In this document: positions 49,318 to 59,248 of the stretch, in pieces
Position numbering within the stretch: position 1 is the first letter of the stretch
How the letters are laid out: the number at the start of each line of letters is the position of its first letter
Source: Parabacteroides sp900760525
Lineage (GTDB): Bacteria > Bacteroidota > Bacteroidia > Bacteroidales > Tannerellaceae
Reading direction: 5' to 3'
DNA length: 64,000 nucleotides
NCBI RefSeq assembly: GCF_049860805.1
Contig: NZ_CP187555.1
Coordinates: forward strand, 2,356,001 to 2,420,000
Program-made: the position numbers and the translations under genes
The notes under the pieces: model-generated
The model's input: only the letters and a program-made list of their open reading frames with translations
What the model was told of the DNA's origin: nothing
Database searches by the model: none

Positions 49318-51708
49318 ATGAAAAAGACCTATTTGCTACTCACCGTAGCTGCCTTCTCCTCATTAAGCATGGCTCCACCCCCCAAAAGCATTTATCACAA
49401 CGGGTGGATCGATTTCAACAAAAACGGAGCCAAAGATATTTATGAAGACCCGTCACAACCGGTCGAAAAGCGGATCAAAGACCTGCTCGGACAGATGACA
49501 CTGGAGGAAAAGACCTGCCAGCTCGCTACCTTATACGGATATATGCGGGTACTGAAAGACGAACTCCCCACGCCGGAGTGGAAAAATGCAATCTGGAAAG
49601 ACGGCATCGCCAACATAGACGAACACCTGAACGGCCTGAAAAAGACGGAGTGGTCTTATCCATACAGCAAACACGCCGAAGCGATCAACATCGTACAACG
49701 CTGGTTCGTGGAAGAGACACGCCTCGGCATCCCGGTCGACTTTTCCAACGAAGGCATCCACGGGCTGAACCATGACAAGGCGACTCCCCTACCCGCCCCG
49801 ATCTCTATCGGAAGCACCTGGAACAAAGCATTGGTACGCCAGGCCGGACAGATCGCCGGACGCGAAGCCAAAGCACTGGGTTACACGAACGTCTACGCTC
49901 CGATCCTCGACGTGGCACGCGATCCGCGTTGGGGCCGCGTACTGGAATGCTACGGAGAAGATCCCTATCTCGTCACCGCCCTCGGACAACAGATGGTGGA
50001 AGGAATACAGGAAAACGGCGTGGCCTCCACCCTGAAACACTATGCTGTTTACAGCGTCCCCAAAGGCGGCAGGGACGGGAATGCACGCACCGATCCGCAT
50101 GTCGCCCCGCGCGAAATGCACGAACTTTATCTGTTCCCTTACCGGAAAATCGTACGCGAGTCGCACCCGATGGGCGTTATGAGCAGTTACAACGATTACG
50201 ACGGCGTGCCGGTCAGCGCAAGCTACTATTTCTTGACCGAACTGCTCCGCCAGCAATACGGTTTCCAGGGATATGTCGTTTCGGACAGTGAAGCCGTCGA
50301 GTTCGTCCACACGAAACACCGCGTTGCCGACACCCCGAAAGAAGGAGTTCGCCAGGTCGTGGAAGCCGGCATGAATGTAAAAACCAATTTTACACCGCCC
50401 GAAGATTTTATCCTGCCTCTCCGCGAACTGGTCCGGGAAGGGAAAGTATCGCAGGAAACCCTCGACCGGAACGTTGCCGACGTGCTCCGTGTAAAATTCC
50501 AGTTAGGGCTGTTCGATTCTCCCTATGTGAAAGACACGAAGGCCGCCGACAAGATCGTGGCATCTCCCGATACGAAAGAATTTGTCAAACAGATGGCACA
50601 CGAATCGCTTGTCCTGCTGAAAAATGAGAACCAACTCCTGCCACTGAAACTAAACAACCTGAAACACATTCTCGTAACAGGCCCGCTGGCTACCGATAAG
50701 ACCGCCTATGTCAGCCGTTACGGTCCCCAAAATATCGAAGTGACCAACGTGCTGGAAGGAATCCGTGAGTACGCAGGCAAACAGTCGGAAATCACCTATG
50801 TGAAAGGGTGCGAAGTGGTGGATGCCACTTGGCCGGAAAGCGAAATCATCCCGACCCCGCTCACGGATGCCGAAAAAGCCTCCATCGCCGAGGCTGTGGA
50901 GCAGGCCAAACAGTCGGATGTCGTGATCGCCGTATTGGGTGAAGACGAAGCCCGTTGCGGAGAAAGCAAAAGTCGCACGGGATTGGGACTTCCGGGCCGC
51001 CAGCTGCAACTCTTGCAGGCTTTGCAAGAAACGGGCAAGCCGGTCGTTCTGGTCTTGATCAACGGGCAGCCGCTCACGATCAACTGGGAAAACCGTTATA
51101 TTCCGGCGATCCTTGAAGCCTGGTTTCCGAATGCCGAAGGAGGACATGCCATTGCCGGAACTCTGTTCGGCGACTACAATCCGGGAGGTAAACTGACCGT
51201 CACATTCCCGAAAACGATCGGGCAGATCGAACTGAACTTCCCGTTCAAGCCCGGTTCGCACGCCGGACAACCGGGCGACGGCCCCAACGGATATGGGAAA
51301 ACGGCTGTTTACGGTGCACTTTATCCTTTCGGATACGGTCTGAGCTATACGACTTTCGGCTATTCGAACCTGGTTGTTAAACCGGAGACAGGCCGAACGC
51401 AAGGCAACATACAAGTCTCTGTAGACATCACTAACACAGGAGCTTTGGCCGGTGACGAAGTCGTCCAGCTCTATATGAAAGACCTCTACAGCAGCGTGAC
51501 GGTCTACGAATCCCAACTGAGGGGCTTCGAACGGGTCCATTTGGAACCGGGAGAAACAAAAACCGTCCGTTTCACCCTGAAACCGTCTGACCTGGAACTG
51601 CTGGACAAAAACATGGAATGGGTTGTCGAACCCGGTGATTTTCAAATCTGTATAGGCAGCAGTTCCGAAGATATCCGGTTGAAAGAGATATTTACGCTTA
51701 GTGAATAA
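49318..51708 (+). CDS. Beta-glucosidase/beta-xylosidase, GH3 family
   Basis: A 796-residue periplasmic or secreted glycoside hydrolase with a signal peptide (TYLLLTVAAFSSLSMA). Domains: GH3 N-terminal TIM barrel (about 40-370) with the nucleophile Asp in VVSDSEAVEF (about residue 323), then the GH3 C-terminal sandwich (about 420-640; AVLGEDEARCGE) and a fibronectin-type III-like end (about 690-780). It acts on beta-glycosides. It starts 22 bp after coaE on the same strand, so it may be cotranscribed. ATG 49318 is chosen over a longer frame that would overlap coaE. Confidence 0.93.
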   Translation: MKKTYLLLTVAAFSSLSMAPPPKSIYHNGWIDFNKNGAKDIYEDPSQPVEKRIKDLLGQMTLEEKTCQLATLYGYMRVLKDELPTPEWKNAIWKDGIANIDEHLNGLKKTEWSYPYSKHAEAINIVQRWFVEETRLGIPVDFSNEGIHGLNHDKATPLPAPISIGSTWNKALVRQAGQIAGREAKALGYTNVYAPILDVARDPRWGRVLECYGEDPYLVTALGQQMVEGIQENGVASTLKHYAVYSVPKGGRDGNARTDPHVAPREMHELYLFPYRKIVRESHPMGVMSSYNDYDGVPVSASYYFLTELLRQQYGFQGYVVSDSEAVEFVHTKHRVADTPKEGVRQVVEAGMNVKTNFTPPEDFILPLRELVREGKVSQETLDRNVADVLRVKFQLGLFDSPYVKDTKAADKIVASPDTKEFVKQMAHESLVLLKNENQLLPLKLNNLKHILVTGPLATDKTAYVSRYGPQNIEVTNVLEGIREYAGKQSEITYVKGCEVVDATWPESEIIPTPLTDAEKASIAEAVEQAKQSDVVIAVLGEDEARCGESKSRTGLGLPGRQLQLLQALQETGKPVVLVLINGQPLTINWENRYIPAILEAWFPNAEGGHAIAGTLFGDYNPGGKLTVTFPKTIGQIELNFPFKPGSHAGQPGDGPNGYGKTAVYGALYPFGYGLSYTTFGYSNLVVKPETGRTQGNIQVSVDITNTGALAGDEVVQLYMKDLYSSVTVYESQLRGFERVHLEPGETKTVRFTLKPSDLELLDKNMEWVVEPGDFQICIGSSSEDIRLKEIFTLSE

Positions 51709-51763
51709 TCATTAGAAACAAGAAAATATACTCAAAACTGCCGGAAATTCCCGGCAGTTATAC

Positions 51764-51771
51764 TACATTTG
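51764..51771 (+). promoter_or_regulatory. -7 box for the DUF5606 gene
   Basis: TACATTTG, 39 bp before the start. A short hairpin (51736-51744 with 51751-51759) just upstream may end the GH3 transcript. Confidence 0.55.
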
Positions 51772-51810
51772 CAGCACAAAAGTTAAACACTATTAGAAAA
51801 ACAAAGTATT

Positions 51811-52251
51811 ATGTTGAAGACGATTTTGTCTATCTCGGGTAAACCGGGATTGTTTAAATTGGTTTCCCACGGGAAAAACATGCTGATTGTTGAGTCGTTA
51901 GCAGACCAGAAAAGAGTTCCTGCATACGCAAAAGATAAAGTAATTTCTCTGGGAGACATCGCTATTTACACAGATGAAACAGAAGTTCCCTTGCATGAAG
52001 TGTTGACCAGTGTCAAAAATAAGGAGAACGGCCAGCAAGCATCTATCCCTACTTCTGCCAAACCGGACGAACTACGTGCTTATTTCGCAGAGATCCTTCC
52101 CAATTTCGACCGTGAACGTGTATATCCGAGCGACATCAAAAAATTGATCTCCTGGTATAACATCCTGATCGGTGCCGGCATCACAGACTTCACCCCGGAA
52201 GAACCGGCAGAAGAACAGGCTCAGGCTGAAGAAACGAAAGAAGAGGCTTAA
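51811..52251 (+). CDS. DUF5606 protein
   Basis: A 146-residue cytoplasmic protein of the Bacteroidetes-specific DUF5606 family. It begins MLKTILSISGKPGLFKLVSHG and has a conserved helical part (PDELRAYFAEILPNFDRERVY, given here only in part) and an acidic tail. Function is unknown. It is a single-gene unit with promoter and terminator. Confidence 0.85.
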   Translation: MLKTILSISGKPGLFKLVSHGKNMLIVESLADQKRVPAYAKDKVISLGDIAIYTDETEVPLHEVLTSVKNKENGQQASIPTSAKPDELRAYFAEILPNFDRERVYPSDIKKLISWYNILIGAGITDFTPEEPAEEQAQAEETKEEA

Positions 52252-52273
52252 TCGATTACAGACGAATCAGTAT

Positions 52274-52316
52274 AAAAAAGAGATGTACGGGGTTATCCGG
52301 TACATCTCTTTTTTTA
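52274..52316 (+). terminator. Terminator after the DUF5606 gene
   Basis: Stem AAGAGATGTAC (52279-52289) with 52300-52310, followed by seven T. Confidence 0.88.
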
Positions 52317-52490
52317 TGGTAAAAATAATTCAGATATAAAATAAAATAAATATGCACGACACCGAATGCTTACGGGTAAACCCGGATAACCCGGCGAGTA
52401 TTTACAATTACCCGCCGGGAAAAACAGGATTAGATGGCGGGGATTCGTAAATTATCTGTATGTTTGGGGACAAAAAGCAATAGACAGACA

Positions 52491-53861
52491 ATGGCAATAC
52501 GGCAGGGAAAGATTCTGATAGTAGACGACAACGAGGATATTCTATTCACATTAAAGATGTTACTGCGCCCACGCATGGAAAGCATCACAACTTGCTCCGA
52601 TCCGAGAGAAATCAATCAGTTGGTATCCAGAAACCAGTATGATGTCATTCTGCTGGACATGAATTTCACGGCGGATGCCGTCAGCGGGAAAGAAGGATTC
52701 TACTGGTTGGAACGGATACTGGATATCTCGCCGGAAACAGTCGTTATCCTGATCACCGCCTACTCGGACACAGAAAAAGCCGTACGTGCCATCAAAGCCG
52801 GCGCAACCGACTTTATCCCGAAACCCTGGCAGAACGAAAAAATACTGGCAACCGTATCGTCTGCCCTCAAACTCAGTTTCAGCCGCTCGGAAGTACAGAC
52901 ACTCAAGGCGCAAAAGTCAACTCTAACCGCTGCGACAGAGCCGGAAATAGAGATGATCGGCGAATCGGCAGCTATGCAAAACGTGTTCAAGACGCTTGAA
53001 AAGCTGAAAGACACGGATGCCAATATCCTGTTGCAGGGAGAAAACGGAACAGGGAAAGACCTGATCGCCTATACGCTTCACAAACAATCCGGCCGTGGAA
53101 AAGAGCCGTTCATCCCGATCGACCTCGGAAGCATCCCGCACGAACTGTTCGAAAGCGAACTGTTCGGCCACGAGAAAGGGGCGTTTACAGATGCAGACAA
53201 GAGTAAAGCCGGACGCATCGAGATCGCATCCGGCGGCACGCTCTTCCTAAACGAAATCGGTAATTTGCCGCTGATGACCCAATCAAAGCTACTGACGGTC
53301 ATCGAACAACGTAAAATAAACCGGGTTGGCTCCACCCAAGAGATACCGATCGACATCCGCCTGATCTCGGCCACCAATACAGACTTGCATACAGCCGTGC
53401 AAGAAGGACATTTCCGGCAAGACTTGTTATACCGGATCAATACGATCGAGATTACTATCCCGCCATTACGTGAACGGGGAAACGATGTGACGCTCCTCGC
53501 CCGTCATTTCCTGCAACGCTATTGCCAGAAGTATAAAAAAGAGATAGAAGGTTTCTCCGACGAAGCGCATCAACTTCTTAAACAGTACAACTGGCCGGGA
53601 AACGTGCGCGAACTGCAACATGTGATCGAACGTGCCGTGATCCTTTCCGAAACCAAACAGTTGCAATATGACAATTTTATGCTCCACCTCCCGGCTTCCG
53701 CTTCCCAGGACAAAGAGGGCAAGTTCAACCTGGAAGAACTGGAGAAAAACACGATACAGGAAGTGCTTCGCCACTGCTCCGGGAATATGACACAGGCAGC
53801 GGGTCTGCTCGGTATCACGCGTACATCTTTATATAGGAGATTGGAGAAATACGGCTTATGA
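52491..53861 (+). CDS. Sigma-54-dependent response regulator (NtrC family)
   Basis: A 456-residue regulator. Receiver domain (1-125) with phospho-acceptor Asp56 (ILLDMNF), AAA+ domain with Walker A GENGTGKD, sigma-54-contact loop GAFTDA (usual GAFTGA), and a Walker B of LFLNEIG where the usual Asp is Asn. The C-terminal Fis-type HTH is NMTQAAGLLGITRTSLYRRL. ATG 52491 gives the normal receiver start. It overlaps the histidine kinase by 4 bp (ATGA). The Walker B change may reduce ATPase activity. Confidence 0.93.
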   Translation: MAIRQGKILIVDDNEDILFTLKMLLRPRMESITTCSDPREINQLVSRNQYDVILLDMNFTADAVSGKEGFYWLERILDISPETVVILITAYSDTEKAVRAIKAGATDFIPKPWQNEKILATVSSALKLSFSRSEVQTLKAQKSTLTAATEPEIEMIGESAAMQNVFKTLEKLKDTDANILLQGENGTGKDLIAYTLHKQSGRGKEPFIPIDLGSIPHELFESELFGHEKGAFTDADKSKAGRIEIASGGTLFLNEIGNLPLMTQSKLLTVIEQRKINRVGSTQEIPIDIRLISATNTDLHTAVQEGHFRQDLLYRINTIEITIPPLRERGNDVTLLARHFLQRYCQKYKKEIEGFSDEAHQLLKQYNWPGNVRELQHVIERAVILSETKQLQYDNFMLHLPASASQDKEGKFNLEELEKNTIQEVLRHCSGNMTQAAGLLGITRTSLYRRLEKYGL

Positions 53862-55192
53862 AACGTTACACGAAAAAAACGGGCGGATTGATCTTCCTCC
53901 TGCTAACGACCAGCGTGGCGTTCGGGCTACTTGTCGCTTTCCGGTTTTACATCTCTGCGATCGTCACGTTTGCCCTGATACTGATCGAAGGGTATTACCT
54001 GTTTCGCATGATGGACCGCAGCGACCGGTTGTTCAAGCAGTTTATCTGGTCGATGCGCTACTCCGATTTCCTCGCCTCCGGAACTCCCTTGCAAGAACAG
54101 AACGACAAAATCCCGCAAGATATGGTAAAGGTAATGGAAGAGGCTTTGCAACATTACAAAAAGCATTTGCAAGAAAAGGAAAGCCAGCTGCAATATTTCC
54201 AGGCTTTGGCAAACCATATCGATCTTTCCGTGTTTGTTTATTCGGACACCGGACAAGTGGAATGGATGAACCAGGCTTTTAAAATACAAACGGGACTAAA
54301 CTTTGCCGAAACGATCGACGACCTGACTGCCTATCACCCGGAACTTCCCGGCCGCCTGCGCACTATGCATCCCGGAGAATTATCCATCCTGCAGGTCCGG
54401 CGGAAAGAAGAATATTCACAATTGATTCTTTCGGCCATATCTTTCGTCGTCTTAGGCAAGTCGCTTACGGTTGTCAGCATGAAAAACATCCGCTCTGTTC
54501 TGGAGAACAAAGAGACGGAAGCCTGGCAGAAACTGATCCGGGTTCTAACGCACGAGATCATGAACTCAATGACACCGATCGTTTCCTTGTCCGAACTGCT
54601 CCGGAATAAATGCATGGATGAACCAGGAGTCGATACGGAAGATCGGGAAGAAATCAACCAGGCTGTCGAAACTATTTTCCGAAGGAGCAGCGGATTGGTT
54701 CGCTTCGTCGAGAGTTACCGGAAAGTGGCGGGCATCCCGATGCCTGTTCCGGAGATTATACCGGTCAACAATTTCCTGAACGGCATCAGCCTCCTGTTCA
54801 AGGACCAGGATGACAAAATAAAAATCATCCCCTCGACAACACATCTGCAAGTTATTGCGGATAAAGGGCTGATCGAACAGGTATTAATCAATCTGATCAA
54901 GAATGCTTTGGATGCAACCCGCCATCACCCGGAGCCACAGATCGAATTGTCTGCAGGCATCAACGAAGAAGGCAAGACCTTTATCCAGGTGAGCGACAAC
55001 GGGACAGGCATACCGATTGAAGTACAAGAACGTATCTTTATACCATTCTTCACGACCAAACCATCCGGCTCCGGCATCGGGCTGAGCATTTCCAGACAGA
55101 TCATGCACATGCACAAAGGAGATTTATCCGTTTTATCCGAGGATGGACAAGGCAGCCGGTTCTTCGTGACTTTCGGCTCGATTCAAAAGTAA
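53858..55192 (+). CDS. Sensor histidine kinase (NtrB/NtrY-like)
   Basis: A 444-residue membrane sensor. Two N-terminal helices (about 10-30 and 32-52), a coiled linker, a PAS-like domain (about 110-210, SVFVYSDTGQVEWMNQAF), H-box LTHEIMNSMTPI near residue 231, and the ATPase domain with N-box LINLIKNALDA, DNGTGIP and GSGIGLSIS. It phosphorylates the NtrC-type partner encoded immediately upstream. The signal is unknown. Confidence 0.93.
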   Translation: MKRYTKKTGGLIFLLLTTSVAFGLLVAFRFYISAIVTFALILIEGYYLFRMMDRSDRLFKQFIWSMRYSDFLASGTPLQEQNDKIPQDMVKVMEEALQHYKKHLQEKESQLQYFQALANHIDLSVFVYSDTGQVEWMNQAFKIQTGLNFAETIDDLTAYHPELPGRLRTMHPGELSILQVRRKEEYSQLILSAISFVVLGKSLTVVSMKNIRSVLENKETEAWQKLIRVLTHEIMNSMTPIVSLSELLRNKCMDEPGVDTEDREEINQAVETIFRRSSGLVRFVESYRKVAGIPMPVPEIIPVNNFLNGISLLFKDQDDKIKIIPSTTHLQVIADKGLIEQVLINLIKNALDATRHHPEPQIELSAGINEEGKTFIQVSDNGTGIPIEVQERIFIPFFTTKPSGSGIGLSISRQIMHMHKGDLSVLSEDGQGSRFFVTFGSIQK

Positions 55193-55227
55193 GCAAAACT
55201 TTTCTTTCAAGAGAAAAGTAATATTCC

Positions 55228-55235
55228 TACATTTG
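55228..55235 (+). promoter_or_regulatory. -7 box for the NAD(P)H-hydrate repair gene
   Basis: TACATTTG, 32 bp before the start. Confidence 0.55.
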
Positions 55236-55267
55236 TATGCACAAAAAAACAATGACAACAGATAGTT

Positions 55268-56779
55268 ATGATAAAGATATTCTCAACAGACAAAGTCAGA
55301 GAGCTCGATAAATATACCATTCAAAACGAACCGATCAGCTCTATCGACTTGGTAGAACGTGCGGCGACCGTATTTACAAGTGAATTTTGCCGCCGCTATT
55401 CCAAACAAACCCGCATTATCGTATTTGCCGGACAAGGGAACAATGGAGCCGATGCATTAGCAATCGCCCGTATGCTAACGGATGCCGGTTACCGGGTAGA
55501 AACTTATCTGTTCAATCCGACCATGCGTCTTTCCGAGGACTGCGAGTTGAACAAACAACGGTTACTCCATATGGAAAAGATCGAATTCACGGAAGTCGTG
55601 GACGACTTTGTCCCGCCCGAACTGGAAGAACGGGATGTCGTGATAGACGGTTTGTTCGGTTCCGGCTTGAATCGCCCCTTAACAGGCGGTTTTGCAGCAA
55701 TGGTGAGATATATCAACCAATCGGATGCAACCATCGTTGCGATCGACATTCCTTCCGGCCTATTCGGAGAAGATAACCGCAAGAACGATCCGGACTCTAT
55801 TATCCATGCTGACCTGACACTGACATTCGGTTTCCCGAAGTTGGCGTTCCTGCTTCCTGAAAATGCAGAATTTGTTGGTGAATGGAAAGTGCTGGATATT
55901 CTGTTACACCCGGAAATCATAGCCAGCACTCCGACACAATTCACATTGGTGACGGAAGAAGATATTGCTGTTGTCTTCCAACCCCGTAACCGCTTTGCCC
56001 ACAAAGGGACATTCGGGCATGCGCTTCTGATAGCCGGAAGCCGCGGAAAGATGGGAGCCGCCCTCTTATCTGCCAAAGCCTGCCTTAGAAGTGGAGCCGG
56101 CTTGCTGACCGTTCACATTCCCGGACGGGGTGAACAGATTTTACAGACTGCTTTTCCGGAAGCGATGGTTGATCTGGACCAGCATCAAGATCATTTCAGC
56201 TCTGTCTCCGGCATCAAAGCCTACTCTTCCATCGCAATTGGTCCCGGCTTGGGAAAACATCCGGATTCTGCCAAAGCATTGGAACAGATACTCCAAGTAG
56301 TAGAAAAGCCGCTCGTCATCGATGCCGATGCGCTGAACCTGATCGCCGCCAATAAAGAATTATTGAAACGTATTCCTCCACGCAGCATCCTGACACCGCA
56401 TCCCAAAGAATTTGACCGGATAGCGGGGGAAAGCAGCAATTCATACGAACGGCTGATAAAGGCACAGGCTTTCGCCGTCGATCATCAGGTTTGCGTCGTC
56501 CTGAAAGGGGCATATACTGCAATCTGTACAGCTACCGGAAACGTCTATTTCAACAACTGTGGAAATCCTGGTATGGCAACTGCCGGTAGTGGCGATGTTT
56601 TGACAGGTATTATCCTGGCACTGCTCACACAGGGATTAGAACCTGAAACGGCCTCCGTCGCCGGCGTTTTCCTTCACGGGACAGCAGGTGATCTGGCTAC
56701 CGTCTACCGCTCTGAAGAGAGCATGATCGCCAGTGATATTGTGGAGATGATAGGAAAAGCATTCAAGCAGATAAAATAA
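55268..56779 (+). CDS. nnr: Bifunctional NAD(P)H-hydrate epimerase / ADP-dependent dehydratase
   Basis: A 503-residue bifunctional repair enzyme (YjeF type). N-terminal epimerase domain (about 1-215) with AGQGNNGADALAIARML and VIDGLFGSGLNRPL; C-terminal ribokinase-like dehydratase (about 235-500) with GHALLIAGSRGKMGAALLSA, SILTPHPKEFDRI and ATAGSGDVLTGIILAL. It restores damaged NAD(P)HX. Both catalytic halves are complete. Confidence 0.95.
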   Translation: MIKIFSTDKVRELDKYTIQNEPISSIDLVERAATVFTSEFCRRYSKQTRIIVFAGQGNNGADALAIARMLTDAGYRVETYLFNPTMRLSEDCELNKQRLLHMEKIEFTEVVDDFVPPELEERDVVIDGLFGSGLNRPLTGGFAAMVRYINQSDATIVAIDIPSGLFGEDNRKNDPDSIIHADLTLTFGFPKLAFLLPENAEFVGEWKVLDILLHPEIIASTPTQFTLVTEEDIAVVFQPRNRFAHKGTFGHALLIAGSRGKMGAALLSAKACLRSGAGLLTVHIPGRGEQILQTAFPEAMVDLDQHQDHFSSVSGIKAYSSIAIGPGLGKHPDSAKALEQILQVVEKPLVIDADALNLIAANKELLKRIPPRSILTPHPKEFDRIAGESSNSYERLIKAQAFAVDHQVCVVLKGAYTAICTATGNVYFNNCGNPGMATAGSGDVLTGIILALLTQGLEPETASVAGVFLHGTAGDLATVYRSEESMIASDIVEMIGKAFKQIK

Positions 56780-56804
56780 AATTTCTCCATTTATTTAACG
56801 CGAC

Positions 56805-56851
56805 AAAGATATTGCCACAAAAAGGGAAACTCTCTTTTGTGGCAATATCTT
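56805..56851 (+). terminator. Long hairpin after the NAD(P)H-hydrate gene
   Basis: Arms 56805-56823 and 56834-56851 pair over 18 bp (AAGATATTGCCACAAAAG and inverse), extended imperfectly outward. There is no clean T tract, so termination is likely but not certain. The rest of the 56852-57012 gap is A+T-rich without a gene. Confidence 0.6.
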
Positions 56852-57012
56852 CGTTGTGCGATCCGCTAATCAGCTACTGTATTTACAAAAAGATAGGCAT
56901 TTTTCTTATAAATAGAAGCAAATAAATAAAATGATCAAAACATTTTATTGTAAATAAATCGTTTTTTCCCCGAAAACAAGTATATTCGAATCCATAATTA
57001 AAGGAGATAAAA

Positions 57013-58731
57013 ATGAAAAAGCTTTTACTACATATTACATCGCTTGTGTCCATTGTGTTATTCCTGTTCATGAGTGCTTGCAATAATCACCCACAAGCCC
57101 CTATGCTGCTCGAAGCAGAGAAAATCATAGAAGAGCAACCAGACAGCGCCTTGAGTATCCTAAATAAGATAGAAAACGTCAACCAACTATCCGAAAAAGA
57201 TCATGCAACCTACTGCCTGCTCCTAACCCAAGCCCAAGATCTGAATTATATCACACATACTTCAGACTCTTTAATAAAAATAGCGGCGACGTATTTTGAG
57301 AAAAACAAAGACAAACCACGTTCCATGTTAGCTTACTACTATTTAGGACGTGTAAACTCTGATTTACAGGATGCTCTACAGGCACAAGAATATTACTTAA
57401 AGGCTTTGGAAATCGGAGATGATTCAAAAGATTATACTCTCCTAATTAAAATTTACAACAACTTAGGTACTCTATATGCATATCAGGATATCAACGATAT
57501 GGCGCTACCCATGTACAAAAAAGTCCTGTCGTATTTGGAGTTAAAGCCTGATTCTGTAAAAACGGCTTTTGCCCTAAGAAATATTGCACGCATTTTCTCT
57601 CAGACTCATCAATTAGACAGTGCTATCACTTATTATAAAAAAGCTATATCATTTTCTACACCTAAAAATAAAGCTGCTATCTTAATCGATTTGGGAAATT
57701 TGTATCTCAATGCAAAAAAATACGATATAGCATTAAGATATATGAATGAAGCTATAACTCTAACTACCAACAAAAAAACATTATTACCTATATATTTATC
57801 AAAAGGAGAACTTTTTATTGCTATAAACAATATGGATTCTGCAAAAAGCAATCTAAATCGTTGTATAAACAGTTCCAATATTTACACACAAGCTGGAGCT
57901 TTACATCTATTAGCTCAAGTAGCTCAAAAAGAACGAAATTTTGACAACTTTTCGAATTATTTTGATCAATGTGAATTTCTTCGTGATTCTATTAAAGAAT
58001 ATTCTCATTTTGAAAATATACGATTAACACAAAGTATGTTTAACTACCAACAACTATCCAAAGAGAAAAACAAATTTGAAAAAGAAGCAGATCAACGGAT
58101 GATCTTGATTTATCAAGTGATCATTATCTTTACAACTATCTTCATTTTGAGTTTTATTTTCTTTAAAAAAGAACAACATAGAAAAAAGAAATTAGCTGAT
58201 ATAAAAGAAGAACAATACAAACGTAGCCAACAATATATTGAAGACAACAAGAGACAAATTCTGCAGCTAACTGAAAAGCTTTATTCCAAACAAGAAGAAA
58301 TGAGCGAAGTTCAAAGGCAACTATATGAAACAAGAAAACTAATGCTCGAAATGGAAAACAGACAAATTTTCGAGAAGCAAGGCACTTTCCTATTATTGGA
58401 AAAAGATTTTCATAATTCATCTTTATATATCAGGATTCATAGAGAGGATGGTATTCAGCTCGGTTCAAGCGAATGGGAAGAACTACATCAACTAATTGAT
58501 GCAACATATCCCGATTTTACTAATCGTCTTATCCTACTATATCCTCAAATATCCATAGAAGAAATACATATTTGTTATCTTGTAAAGATGCATATCCCTA
58601 TAAAAAAGATAGCATTCATTATGCATATCACAAGTTCAGGAGTGTCTCAATGTCGTAGGAGATTATATAAAAAGTTTACAGGAGAGCCTCAAAACACAGA
58701 AAAATTCGACAAGTTTATAATTGATTTTTAA
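57013..58731 (+). CDS. Membrane TPR protein with C-terminal LuxR-like HTH
   Basis: A 572-residue protein. Signal-like N-terminus with lipobox-type LFMSAC, about eight tetratricopeptide repeats (about 40-340), one membrane helix (IYQVIIIFTTIFILSFIFF, about 360-380), a coiled coil (about 385-455), and a C-terminal helix-turn-helix (IKKIAFIMHITSSGVSQCRR). This is a Bacteroides-type membrane-tethered regulator; a periplasmic TPR sensor could signal to a cytoplasmic DNA-binding domain. RBS GGAG is 7 bp before the ATG. A DUF3244 gene follows, the likely partner or target. Confidence 0.85.
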   Translation: MKKLLLHITSLVSIVLFLFMSACNNHPQAPMLLEAEKIIEEQPDSALSILNKIENVNQLSEKDHATYCLLLTQAQDLNYITHTSDSLIKIAATYFEKNKDKPRSMLAYYYLGRVNSDLQDALQAQEYYLKALEIGDDSKDYTLLIKIYNNLGTLYAYQDINDMALPMYKKVLSYLELKPDSVKTAFALRNIARIFSQTHQLDSAITYYKKAISFSTPKNKAAILIDLGNLYLNAKKYDIALRYMNEAITLTTNKKTLLPIYLSKGELFIAINNMDSAKSNLNRCINSSNIYTQAGALHLLAQVAQKERNFDNFSNYFDQCEFLRDSIKEYSHFENIRLTQSMFNYQQLSKEKNKFEKEADQRMILIYQVIIIFTTIFILSFIFFKKEQHRKKKLADIKEEQYKRSQQYIEDNKRQILQLTEKLYSKQEEMSEVQRQLYETRKLMLEMENRQIFEKQGTFLLLEKDFHNSSLYIRIHREDGIQLGSSEWEELHQLIDATYPDFTNRLILLYPQISIEEIHICYLVKMHIPIKKIAFIMHITSSGVSQCRRRLYKKFTGEPQNTEKFDKFIIDF

Positions 58732-58792
58732 CAAGATACAACTTGTCACATTTTTGTCAACAAAAAAATAAGCTTCATAATGATGATAAATT

Positions 58793-58800
58793 TACCTTTG
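58793..58800 (+). promoter_or_regulatory. -7 box for the DUF3244 gene
   Basis: TACCTTTG. It places the start codon at 58852; a longer frame from 58780 would begin before the promoter. Confidence 0.65.
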
Positions 58801-58851
58801 TCAAAAATCTCAATTTTGACTTTTAGTAAAAACAAATCTGATTTTAACATT

Positions 58852-59211
58852 ATGAAGCATTTTATTTCTACTTTAATTTTAATTGTGTGTGGCATTTTTT
58901 GCGCACAAGCAGCATTTTGTGATTCAATCCTTGTTAAAGGAAAATGGAGTGAAGAAGACATACGTTCCGTAGTGCCTGCACCTCCTACAGCCTCCATCGA
59001 AGGAAAAGTATTAACAATTAACTTTGTGAATCCACTTGCTGATCTGATAGTAAAGGTTACAGACAAGACAGGTAAAGTGGTTTATGAAGAATGTATCTCT
59101 GTATCTGCTCCGCAAAGTAAGTCAGTTATCTTGAATGCTGATAATGGTGATTACACATTGTCATTCACTCATGAGCTCGGCTATTTAACTGGTGAGTTTG
59201 CTATAAAATAA
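58852..59211 (+). CDS. Small secreted DUF3244 protein
   Basis: A 119-residue exported protein with a signal peptide (FISTLILIVCGIFCAQAAF) and an Ig-like beta sandwich of the DUF3244 family (VLTINFVNPLADLIVKVTDK, GDYTLSFTHELGYLTGEFAI). Function unknown. It follows the TPR regulator by 120 bp and has its own promoter; such genes often sit next to these regulators in Bacteroidales. Confidence 0.85.
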   Translation: MKHFISTLILIVCGIFCAQAAFCDSILVKGKWSEEDIRSVVPAPPTASIEGKVLTINFVNPLADLIVKVTDKTGKVVYEECISVSAPQSKSVILNADNGDYTLSFTHELGYLTGEFAIK

Positions 59212-59248
59212 CATATTGCGTGTAATTCTCCTTTACATGTAATGCATT

